64,000 nt of DNA from Bacteroidaceae bacterium (lineage in GTDB: Bacteria > Bacteroidota > Bacteroidia > Bacteroidales > Bacteroidaceae): the NCBI GenBank assembly GCA_024398785.1, contig JAKSIO010000001.1, positions 186,001 to 250,000 of the forward strand, written 5' to 3'. The translations under genes were made by a program, and so were the position numbers. The notes beneath the pieces are model-generated. The model was not told where the DNA came from, did not search any database, and saw nothing but the letters and a program-made list of their open reading frames with translations. This document shows positions 34,739-42,050 of this stretch, one piece after another. Position 1 is the stretch's first letter. Every line of letters starts with the position of its first letter.

Positions 34739-37700
34739 TTAATTTAATTTATATTCTATGTTGTTGCTATTCAAGAAGTTGATGAATTTATTGGTGATTG
34801 CGATATTCATGTTGCTATGCAAGGTAGCACAATTTCCATTATCATAATCATCAATTTGAAAAAAAACTTTGCACGAACCGCTTTCTTGCATATAACTGTC
34901 AATTCCCTGTATAAAACCATTATCTATCGTGTCAATGTCAAGCATAATTGTAATTGACTTGACTAATGAATCAGCCACTTTAGACAGATAATCTGCAGAT
35001 TTGATTATCAGATTGGCAAATTTGCTTGTTGGCCATTGTTTGTGAAAAAATCCTTCTATATATACATAGTTGCCTGTCTTGAACAGATATTCATAGTTGC
35101 CCCAATCCTTTCCGTTCAGGAAGAACTTTCCTTTTCCGGAATAATCTTCAATAGTGACGCTTCCGTATGGTATTTGTCTGTCATTGATTCCAGATTTTAC
35201 ATCAACTACTATACCTCCGAATCTCATATCCTTGTCAAGATATCCGGTGCTGTCAGCCGAAGTGTTTTTGTCTTTATTGGGCATTTCTGCATTGGCTTTT
35301 TGCTTCAATTCTTCGAATTCTCCCATCTTGACATTGCAGATTTCATTTATTATGATTTTGTAATCATCCAAGGGGTGACCGGAAAGACAAAAGCCAATCA
35401 GATCCTTTTCTTTTCTCAATTTGTCAAGTTTGCTCCATTCTTCCACTTTCTGGAAGGCAGGTTTTGCAATCTCAAATGCTTCCTGGTCTCCAAACAGTGA
35501 ATTCTGAATATTTGTCTGTTCTATTTTGTAAGAGACTCCGTAATGAATCAGCATGTTGACCATTGATTCATTCTTTTGATTTGTCCAGAAGTACTGTTCG
35601 CGTGAGTAATCTTCAAAACAGTCAAAGGCACCGGCAATAACCAGACTTTCTATTGCTTTGCTGTTGCAACACGATGTGTCAATTCTCTCAAACAGATTGT
35701 AAACAGATGTATAGGGACCACCTGCATTGCGTTCATCAACAATACTTTGAGCTGCTTTTTCTCCAACACCCTTGACTGCAGCAAGTCCAAAGCGGATATT
35801 GCCGTCCTTGTCAACACCGAAATCCATCTGACTGTGGTTTACACTTGGACCAAGAACCTGCAGATTCATGGCGTGGCATTCGTCAAGCAACTTTGTTATT
35901 TCATCAATGTTGTTAAGGTTCTGGCTGAGAGTAGCCGCCATGTACTGGGAAGGGTAGTGTGCTTTCAGATAAGCTGTCTGATAAGCAACCCACGAGTAGC
36001 ATGTGGCATGAGACTTATTGAAAGCATATGAGGCAAAACTTTCCCAATCCTTCCATATTTTTTCAAGGGTTTCCTCCTTGTGTCCGTTAGCTTTTCCTCC
36101 TTCAAGGAACTTGACCTTAAGGTGGTCCATTTTATCCTTGAGCTTCTTTCCCATAGCTTTTCGTAAGGTGTCGCTTTCACCTCTGGTAAAGTTGGCAATC
36201 TCTCTGGATAGAAGCATGACCTGTTCCTGATATACGGTAATACCATAAGTGTCCTTAAGATATTTTTCCATACATGCCAGATCGTATTCAATTGGTTTGC
36301 GTCCCAGTTTGCGGTCAATAAACTCAGGAATATATTGTATAGGTCCCGGACGGTACAGCGCGTTCATGGCAATAAGGTCTTCAAAAACGCTTGGCTGCAG
36401 TTCGCGCAGGTATTTCTGCATACCTGGTGATTCAAACTGGAACGTACCTATTGTATCCCCACGTGAATATAACTCAAACGTAAGTTTGTCATCAATAGGA
36501 ATTGAGTCTATGTCTATGTCGATTCCAAGACTGAGGCGGACATTTTTTATGGCCTCTCTTATGATTGAAAGAGTTTTCAATCCGAGAAAGTCCATCTTGA
36601 TAAGACCTGTATCTTCAATAACGCGGCCTTCATATTCCGTAACAATGATGCGATGTCCTGATTTGTCATCCACGGAACTTACAGGCACCCAGTCAGTAAT
36701 ATCGTCACGGCAAATAATTGTTCCGCATGCGTGTACACCTTGGTTGCGGACATTACCTTCAAGCATCTTTGCAAACTTGATGGTATTGCGCAGCGCAGTG
36801 TCAGAACTTTGTTCGGCCTCCTGTAACCTTGGTTCCAGAGGTATTATTTTAGGCAAGGTGACATTCTTGCCGTCAGGCATCTTGGCAGGAATGTATTTGC
36901 ATAATTCGTTTGAAACGGAAAGAGGAACATCAAGCGCGCGTGCTACATCTTTTATGGCGGTTTTTGCCATAATACAGTTGTATGTAATAATGTGGGCCAC
37001 TTTTTCTGCGCCATACTTTTCTGTTACATACTGCAGTACAATGTCGCGTTTGTCATCTTCAAAGTCCACATCGATATCAGGAAGTGATATACGGTCCGGA
37101 TTAAGAAAACGCTCAAACAGCAAATCGTATTTGAGAGGGTCAATCTGGGTGATGCCAAGGCAATATGCTACTACGCTGCCGGCAGCAGAACCACGCCCCG
37201 GTCCGACTATTACGCCCAGTTTGTTTCTTGCGGCATTGATGAAGTCCTGCACAATAAGAAAATATCCGGGAAATCCCATAGTTTTCATTACATGCAGTTC
37301 AAATATCAGCTGGTCTGTGACATTTTGCGGCAGAGGATCTCCGTAACGTTTTTTTGCTCCCTGGAAGGTAAGCTCCTTAAGGTAATCGCTTTCAAATTTG
37401 ATACGGTAAAGATTGTTGTATCCTCCCATGGATCTGATCTTCTTTTCTCCGGCTTCGGCATCCATTATTGATTCGCCTTTTTCGTTGCTGGTGAATTCGT
37501 TGTACAGATCCTGTTCGGAGAATTTCTTCCGCCATTCTTCTTCCGTACCGAAATCCTGTGGAATTTCAAAGAAGGGCATGATAGGGGGATGATCTATATC
37601 GTACTCTTCAATTTTATTGAGAATTTCAATTGTATTGTCAAGAGCATCAGGAACATCTGCAAACAGATTGTTCATTTCTGCAGTCGTCTTGAACCACTCC

Positions 37701-38476
37701 TGCTTGGTATAACGCATAAGGTTAGGATCATTCACCAGCCTTTTTGTGTTGATGCAAATGAGAAGTTCGTGGGCATCGGCATTCTCCTGGTCAAGGAAAT
37801 GTACATCGTTTGTGCATATCATCTTTACACCCATCTCTTTGCTCAGCTCTATAAGCTTGGCATTGACAATCTGCTGCTGCGGATACGTTTCGTGATTGGC
37901 CAGTTCAACTGTTGCCTTGTGACGCTGAAGTTCCAGATAGTAATCGTCCTGGAATAAGTTTTTGTACCATGATATTATATCTTTGGCCTTATCTATGTTG
38001 TTGTTCAGAATTGCTCTCGGCAGTTCTCCGGCCAGGCAGGCCGAGCAGCATATGATTCCTTCATGATACTTCTCCAGGTCGGCATGGTCTGTTCGCGGTT
38101 TGCTGTACAAACCGTCAACCCATGCGCGGGACACTATCTTAATAAGGTTTTTGTAACCTTTTTCATTTTTTGCAAGAAGAATAAGGTGATAGTATGCCTT
38201 GTCAAGAACCTTGTCTTTGTCTTCTTTGTTACGTTCTGCAACATAAACCTCACAACCTATGATAGGAGTTATATGTTTCCCCTCCTCTTTCAGTTTTTTG
38301 TTGACAGATTTGCAATAATTATGGAACTCTTTGACACCCATCATATTGCCATGGTCTGTTATGGCAACGCCGCGCATACCGTCATCGACGGCCTTATTTA
38401 CCAAATCCTCTATCTTGGTGAGGCCATCAAGCATAGAGTATTCTGTATGGACATGAAGGTGTACAAAGTCGTGCAT
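34739..38476 (-). CDS. dnaE: DNA polymerase III subunit alpha
   Basis: A 1245-residue replicative polymerase. The N-terminal PHP domain begins FVHLHVHTEYSMLDG. The palm has the catalytic aspartates in PDIDVDFEDDKRD, preceded by GPGRGSAAGS. Further on are YRPGPIQYIPEFIDRK, YQEQVMLLS and FNKSHATCYSWVAYQTAYLKAHYP. A helix-hairpin-helix and OB fold follow (FGGIVVDVKSGINDRQI). Length fits the Bacteroidota form. It is followed closely by trxA on the same strand. Confidence 0.97.
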   Translation of the reverse strand: MHDFVHLHVHTEYSMLDGLTKIEDLVNKAVDDGMRGVAITDHGNMMGVKEFHNYCKSVNKKLKEEGKHITPIIGCEVYVAERNKEDKDKVLDKAYYHLILLAKNEKGYKNLIKIVSRAWVDGLYSKPRTDHADLEKYHEGIICCSACLAGELPRAILNNNIDKAKDIISWYKNLFQDDYYLELQRHKATVELANHETYPQQQIVNAKLIELSKEMGVKMICTNDVHFLDQENADAHELLICINTKRLVNDPNLMRYTKQEWFKTTAEMNNLFADVPDALDNTIEILNKIEEYDIDHPPIMPFFEIPQDFGTEEEWRKKFSEQDLYNEFTSNEKGESIMDAEAGEKKIRSMGGYNNLYRIKFESDYLKELTFQGAKKRYGDPLPQNVTDQLIFELHVMKTMGFPGYFLIVQDFINAARNKLGVIVGPGRGSAAGSVVAYCLGITQIDPLKYDLLFERFLNPDRISLPDIDVDFEDDKRDIVLQYVTEKYGAEKVAHIITYNCIMAKTAIKDVARALDVPLSVSNELCKYIPAKMPDGKNVTLPKIIPLEPRLQEAEQSSDTALRNTIKFAKMLEGNVRNQGVHACGTIICRDDITDWVPVSSVDDKSGHRIIVTEYEGRVIEDTGLIKMDFLGLKTLSIIREAIKNVRLSLGIDIDIDSIPIDDKLTFELYSRGDTIGTFQFESPGMQKYLRELQPSVFEDLIAMNALYRPGPIQYIPEFIDRKLGRKPIEYDLACMEKYLKDTYGITVYQEQVMLLSREIANFTRGESDTLRKAMGKKLKDKMDHLKVKFLEGGKANGHKEETLEKIWKDWESFASYAFNKSHATCYSWVAYQTAYLKAHYPSQYMAATLSQNLNNIDEITKLLDECHAMNLQVLGPSVNHSQMDFGVDKDGNIRFGLAAVKGVGEKAAQSIVDERNAGGPYTSVYNLFERIDTSCCNSKAIESLVIAGAFDCFEDYSREQYFWTNQKNESMVNMLIHYGVSYKIEQTNIQNSLFGDQEAFEIAKPAFQKVEEWSKLDKLRKEKDLIGFCLSGHPLDDYKIIINEICNVKMGEFEELKQKANAEMPNKDKNTSADSTGYLDKDMRFGGIVVDVKSGINDRQIPYGSVTIEDYSGKGKFFLNGKDWGNYEYLFKTGNYVYIEGFFHKQWPTSKFANLIIKSADYLSKVADSLVKSITIMLDIDTIDNGFIQGIDSYMQESGSCKVFFQIDDYDNGNCATLHSNMNIAITNKFINFLNSNNIEYKLN

Positions 38477-38569
38477 AAAATCCGCAGTTTTTAGTGGAAA
38501 AAGTTTTTAAAGTTACCCCCAAAAAAGCGGAAAGCCAAAAGATACGGACAAAAGTTTTCAACAAAAGAA

Positions 38570-38800
38570 CTATACTTCTGTATAGTCCACATATTCACCA
38601 TCCTCTGGATTAATGATTTTTTTCTTTCTGCCAGTGTTGCCGGTGGTGTATACTTTTGTGTTGCTTCTTTTATTGTTGCTGTTTCCTGTACATTTTGATT
38701 TCAAATTGCGCCATTTGACCGAAACATGGTTCAATAATGTAAGTATTAGGCTGAGCAGCAGTCCAAATCCTAAAAACAGTAGTATGATAAGTAGCAACAT
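38570..38800 (-). CDS. DUF4834 family small membrane protein
   Basis: A 76-residue protein: one hydrophobic helix (residues 1-23), a basic asparagine-rich linker, and the tail KKIINPEDGEYVDYTEV, which is the conserved end of DUF4834 proteins of Bacteroidota. Function is unknown. It lies between pssA and dnaE in the same direction. Confidence 0.8.
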   Translation of the reverse strand: MLLLIILLFLGFGLLLSLILTLLNHVSVKWRNLKSKCTGNSNNKRSNTKVYTTGNTGRKKKIINPEDGEYVDYTEV

Positions 38801-38835
38801 AATAGTAGTAAAATGTTATAGTAAGATAATCTCTA

Positions 38836-39537
38836 TCAATTCTTATGCAAATTCTGTGCCAAAGAAAGCAGAATATAAAGAATGATGATATAAGATAGAG
38901 ATCCGATGCCTAATGCGGCTATCAAAATTATACTTATCAAAAGAAAAATGAAACGCAACTTGTTCTCTTTCCAGGAAAGATTCTTGAATTTCAGAGAGAA
39001 CATAGGTATTTCGCTCACCAATAACAGTGACATTGCAACAATGAAAACAATGTATATGACTGCAATCCACCATTCGGTAGGTCCCAATACTCCTTTGTAG
39101 CATATTCCGCACCAGAATAACGCATTGGCCGGTACAGGAAGGCCCAGGAACGATGTGGTCTGTCTGGTATCTATGTTGAATTTTGCCAGTCTTACTCCGC
39201 TCAATGCCGCAATAAGAAGGGCGATATACGGAACAAAACGGGTCGCAACGGGTGAACAATAATCAAAATATTTCAGAAAATTGAAACATAAAAGAGCTGG
39301 TGACAGGCCGAATGTAATTATGTCAGCCAAAGAATCAAGTTCTTTCCCTATATTGGAGTATGCGTGCAACATGCGCGCTGTCATTCCATCAAGAAAATCA
39401 AACACTGCACCGCACAGGATGAACAGTACTGCAACGGATGTGTTGCCTTGCACGGCATTTATTGCAGCAATGCATCCCGATATGAGATTAAGACATGTTA
39501 TAGTGTTTGGAATATGTCTTGTTATGCCGTTTGCCAT
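38836..39537 (-). CDS. pssA: CDP-diacylglycerol--serine O-phosphatidyltransferase
   Basis: A 233-residue polytopic membrane enzyme that makes phosphatidylserine. The CDP-alcohol phosphotransferase motif DG-x2-AR-x8-G-x3-D-x3-D is complete in DGMTARMLHAYSN followed by GKELDSLAD. The N-terminus RHIPNTITCLNLISGCIA fits the family. It sits 5 bp after psd, so the two enzymes of phosphatidylethanolamine synthesis are paired. Confidence 0.96.
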   Translation of the reverse strand: MANGITRHIPNTITCLNLISGCIAAINAVQGNTSVAVLFILCGAVFDFLDGMTARMLHAYSNIGKELDSLADIITFGLSPALLCFNFLKYFDYCSPVATRFVPYIALLIAALSGVRLAKFNIDTRQTTSFLGLPVPANALFWCGICYKGVLGPTEWWIAVIYIVFIVAMSLLLVSEIPMFSLKFKNLSWKENKLRFIFLLISIILIAALGIGSLSYIIILYILLSLAQNLHKN

Positions 39538-39542
39538 CTCTG

Positions 39543-40229
39543 TTATTGAAGTTTTGCCAGGATTGTCTGGTTTGCTCTGACTTTTTGTCCCATTTTAACG
39601 CAGACAAGAGAATCTTTAGGTATGTAAATATCTACTCTGGAACCAAATTTGATAAAGCCCAGATGCTCATCAATATTGCATCTGTCTCCAACTTTGCAGT
39701 AAGTTACAACACGTCTTGCGCATGCGCCTGCAATCTGGCGTATCATAATCTCTTTGCCTTTTTCAGTTTTTATCACAACCAGTGAGCGCTCGTTTTCCGT
39801 GCTTGATTTTGGCTTGAAAGCTGCATGGTAGGACCCTTCTGTATGTTCAACTTTTGTAATTGTTCCGTTTGCCGGAATCCAGTTGGCGTGAACGGAAAAT
39901 ATACTCATAAAAGTGGAAATGACCAGACATCTCCCCATAAAGTAGTCTGTTTCATCAACCTCTTCAATTGCAACAATCGTACCGTCTGCGGCTGAAACAA
40001 CTACATCTTCTTTGTCTTTACTCGGAAAGATACGTCTTGGATTGCGGAAAAAATTTATCAGCAGGCAGAAAACTGCAATAAAGAAAAATAGAACAATACA
40101 GAAAACCCACCTCTGCGGAACAAACATAAAAACAGCCACATTGCACAGGACTGCAGTAATAATAAATATCAGCAGGGTTGCCTTACCTTCTTTATTTATT
40201 GTAGTTATTTTTTTGTTGTTAACTCCCAT
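39543..40229 (-). CDS. psd: phosphatidylserine decarboxylase, short (PSD-A-like) form
   Basis: A 228-residue proenzyme that decarboxylates phosphatidylserine to phosphatidylethanolamine. Two hydrophobic segments lie near residues 18-36 and 41-60. The self-cleavage site is FGSRVD with Gly196-Ser197, where the serine becomes the pyruvoyl group; this short form has GS instead of the LGST of E. coli. RNPRRIFP, ADGTIVAIEEV and FSVHANWIP are further landmarks. Confidence 0.94.
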   Translation of the reverse strand: MGVNNKKITTINKEGKATLLIFIITAVLCNVAVFMFVPQRWVFCIVLFFFIAVFCLLINFFRNPRRIFPSKDKEDVVVSAADGTIVAIEEVDETDYFMGRCLVISTFMSIFSVHANWIPANGTITKVEHTEGSYHAAFKPKSSTENERSLVVIKTEKGKEIMIRQIAGACARRVVTYCKVGDRCNIDEHLGFIKFGSRVDIYIPKDSLVCVKMGQKVRANQTILAKLQ

Positions 40230-40256
40230 ACAGCGGGCTCAATTGTTATCAATTGG

Positions 40257-40264
40257 CAAAGTTA
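40257..40264 (-). promoter_or_regulatory. minus-7 element of the psd-pssA promoter
   Basis: CAAAGTTA on the plus strand reads TAACTTTG on the minus strand, 28 bp before the psd start. Confidence 0.5.
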
Positions 40265-40296
40265 ATAAAATATATCGCTTTGACTGCAGTTGAATA

Positions 40297-41391
40297 CTAA
40301 ATTTTTTTTACGCATTGCATAATGCTGTGTCCGCCAAGTCCCAGATTTGAATATAGCTTTTCAACCGTCAATCCTGATTCTTCAACAAGTCTTTCCAAAT
40401 CTCCGGAATAGAACATTTTGCTGTTTCCGTTGGCCATTGCCGTAAAGTAAATCGATGTCTGGGCAAGACAATAGCTTGCAGTTTCGAATTTCTGTTTATC
40501 CCACAGCGTTTCCATAATATACAACTTGCTGCCGGTCTGCATTGATGCGGCGGCGCGTGTCAGAATGGAAACAACCTGTTCCTCTGAGAAACAATCCAGG
40601 AACTGACTCATCCAGATTGCATCAAATCCGGTGGGGAAAGGTTCTGACGGATCCAACAGGTTGCAGGCATGTCCGCTGATCCGGTCTGCACCTTTAAGGC
40701 CGGATGTAGCTTTACGCATCATATCCAGCTGACCTTTCAGATCCATTATTGTAACATTGATGTTATCCTTATACGCTACACAGCGTGTTGCAAAGCGGCC
40801 TGTGTTTCCGCCTACATCAAGAAGCGACCTGGCGTTGTTCTCATCGAATACAATCTGCAAAGCCTGGTCAAAAGAGTTATCGCTGTAGAAGTGATCAAAC
40901 CCGAACCAGCTTTTCTGTACTTGCGGTGGAAGCTGTGACAGGGCTTCATAAATTGTAGGCCAGGATCCGAATACCTTCAATCCTTCCGGTTTGCCGTTCA
41001 GAATGGCTTCTTCAAGGTTAAATAAGCCAAGGTAGTTGACGTCGTGATTGAAATTCAGGTTTGCCTGAACCATATCGTCGTTTATCAGAAACCATCCTGC
41101 TTTTGCTAAATAGTACCGGTTGTCCTTGAAAATAATTGTGCCTATTGTGAGAGACGATTCAAGCAGGCACTGTACGCCATAGTTGCTGATGCCGCTTTTC
41201 TCAACAATCTGGGCTTGTGTAAGTCCGTCCTTGGCATCGTCCAGCATTTTGAATATTCCAAACTTTATCATCAGTCTGGAAACCTGAAATACAACAGGAG
41301 CAAACGCAATTTCCTGCGCCAGACGTTGTGCCTGGAGTGCGCTTAATCTGTCTTTTGAGTATATTTCCCTTTGAGGTGAATCCAATTCCAT
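40297..41391 (-). CDS. SAM-dependent methyltransferase with O-methyltransferase-like fold
   Basis: A 364-residue protein with an N-terminal dimerisation/winged-helix domain (SRLMIKFGIFKMLDDAKDG, LTQAQIVEKSGIS) and a C-terminal class I methyltransferase domain with motif I LLDVGGNTGRFA near residue 200. It is related to COMT-like small-molecule O-methyltransferases. At the position of the usual catalytic HD(W) stretch it reads SQFLDCFSEEQ, with Asp-Cys in place of His-Asp, so the chemistry may differ. The ATG at 41391 follows the promoter at 41449. Substrate unknown; it stands alone. Confidence 0.82.
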   Translation of the reverse strand: MELDSPQREIYSKDRLSALQAQRLAQEIAFAPVVFQVSRLMIKFGIFKMLDDAKDGLTQAQIVEKSGISNYGVQCLLESSLTIGTIIFKDNRYYLAKAGWFLINDDMVQANLNFNHDVNYLGLFNLEEAILNGKPEGLKVFGSWPTIYEALSQLPPQVQKSWFGFDHFYSDNSFDQALQIVFDENNARSLLDVGGNTGRFATRCVAYKDNINVTIMDLKGQLDMMRKATSGLKGADRISGHACNLLDPSEPFPTGFDAIWMSQFLDCFSEEQVVSILTRAAASMQTGSKLYIMETLWDKQKFETASYCLAQTSIYFTAMANGNSKMFYSGDLERLVEESGLTVEKLYSNLGLGGHSIMQCVKKI

Positions 41392-41448
41392 AATTGCACT
41401 TTTTGTTGAGTATTGTTGTTTTGTAAACTTTTTTACAGTTTCAAGCCA

Positions 41449-41456
41449 CAAAGATA
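41449..41456 (-). promoter_or_regulatory. minus-7 element of the methyltransferase promoter
   Basis: CAAAGATA reads TATCTTTG on the minus strand, with a TTTG further upstream on that strand. Confidence 0.5.
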
Positions 41457-41499
41457 AAATTTTTTATCCTTTCAAATGCAATAAGTGGAAAATAAAGCG

Positions 41500-41507
41500 T
41501 ACATTTG
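41500..41507 (+). promoter_or_regulatory. minus-7 element of the tRNA-Pro promoter
   Basis: TACATTTG matches TAnnTTTG and lies 17 bp before the tRNA. The minus-33 position is not a good TTTG. Confidence 0.5.
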
Positions 41508-41524
41508 CACCGTAAATCGGAATT

Positions 41525-41600
41525 CGGGGTGTAGCTCAGCCCGGTTTAGAGTACGCGTCTGGGGGGCGTGTGGTCGCTGGTTCGAATCCAGTCACCCCGA
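41525..41600 (+). tRNA. tRNA-Pro (anticodon GGG)
   Basis: Acceptor CGGGGTG (41525-41531) pairs with CACCCCG (41593-41599), discriminator A at 41600. The anticodon stem CGCGT/GCGTG (with G-U pairs) encloses CTGGGGG with GGG at 41561-41563. The T arm has GGTTCGAATCC. CCA is not encoded (CAA follows), unlike the tRNA-Lys gene. Confidence 0.96.
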
Positions 41601-41604
41601 CAAA

Positions 41605-41751
41605 AAGTCAAAAAACACAAAAAGCAGAGAGAAATCTCTGCTTTTTATGTTTTGTACCGCCCAGCCGTTGAAAGCTTGCTTTCATAAGGCTGGGCGAGGA
41701 CAAAATAAAAGCAAGTAGCGCGTGCGCTGCTTGCTTTGTGTTTTTTGACTT
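41605..41751 (+). repeat. three-hairpin element enclosed by a 17-bp stem, directly after tRNA-Pro
   Basis: A perfect outer stem (41605-41621 with 41735-41751) encloses three hairpins: a 12-bp terminator-like one with GAAA loop (41619-41646), a long central one (TTTTGT 41650-41655 with ACAAAA 41700-41705, GCCCAGCC 41659-41666 with GGCTGGGC 41688-41695, GAAAGC with GCTTTC at the tip), and a GC-rich one (41710-41735). The plan equals that after tRNA-Lys, though the stems differ in sequence. Confidence 0.8.
41619..41646 (+). terminator. terminator hairpin of the tRNA-Pro transcript
   Basis: Perfect 12-bp stem (41619-41630 with 41635-41646), GAAA tetraloop, A run before and T run after. Confidence 0.8.
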
Positions 41752-41776
41752 CTTACAGCCGACCCGCGGTAGCGAA

Positions 41777-41923
41777 TGGATGGACGGAGCGTGAGCGACG
41801 TCAATCCAGTCAGGAGTGTGCGACGTTTGCTGATGGACGGAGCTTGAGCGCCGTCAATCCAGTCAGGAGTGTGCGACGTTTGCTGATGGACGGAGCTTGA
41901 GCGACGTCAATCCAGTCAGTGCT
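41777..41923 (+). repeat. 2.8 tandem copies of a 53-bp hairpin-bearing repeat
   Basis: GATGGACGGAGC begins at 41779, 41832 and 41885, an exact 53-bp period. Each unit has a self-complementary half (GGATGGACG pairs with CGTCAATCC) and a conserved linker (AGTCAGGAGTGTGCGACGTT). The third copy lacks most of the linker. The remaining bases to 41935 hold nothing recognisable. Confidence 0.9.
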
Positions 41924-41935
41924 GCTGTTAATAGT

Positions 41936-41980
41936 ATAATATGACAGAATGACATACAATGTGTCATTCTGTCATATTAT
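41936..41980. promoter_or_regulatory. perfect 19-bp inverted repeat upstream of clpB, probable operator
   Basis: Arms 41936-41954 and 41962-41980 are exact complements around a 7-nt loop; the core is TGACAGAATGACA and its complement. It lies 70 bp before the clpB start, beside a TATGTTTA minus-7-like element at 41990-41997. No T tract follows, so it is not a terminator. A heat-shock or stress operator is a reasonable guess. Confidence 0.6.
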
Positions 41981-42050
41981 GTTTGTTGGTATGTTTATTG
42001 GGATACAATCAGTGGACAAACATTATGTAAAACCAGTAAACAAAAACAAT

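Noticed and set aside
36249-37346. A 365-codon plus-strand frame inside dnaE
   Set aside because: Shadow of the polymerase gene; serine- and arginine-rich translation without family features.
41777-41923. Possible CRISPR array
   Set aside because: The repeats are directly tandem at 53 bp with a conserved linker instead of unique spacers, and no cas genes are present.
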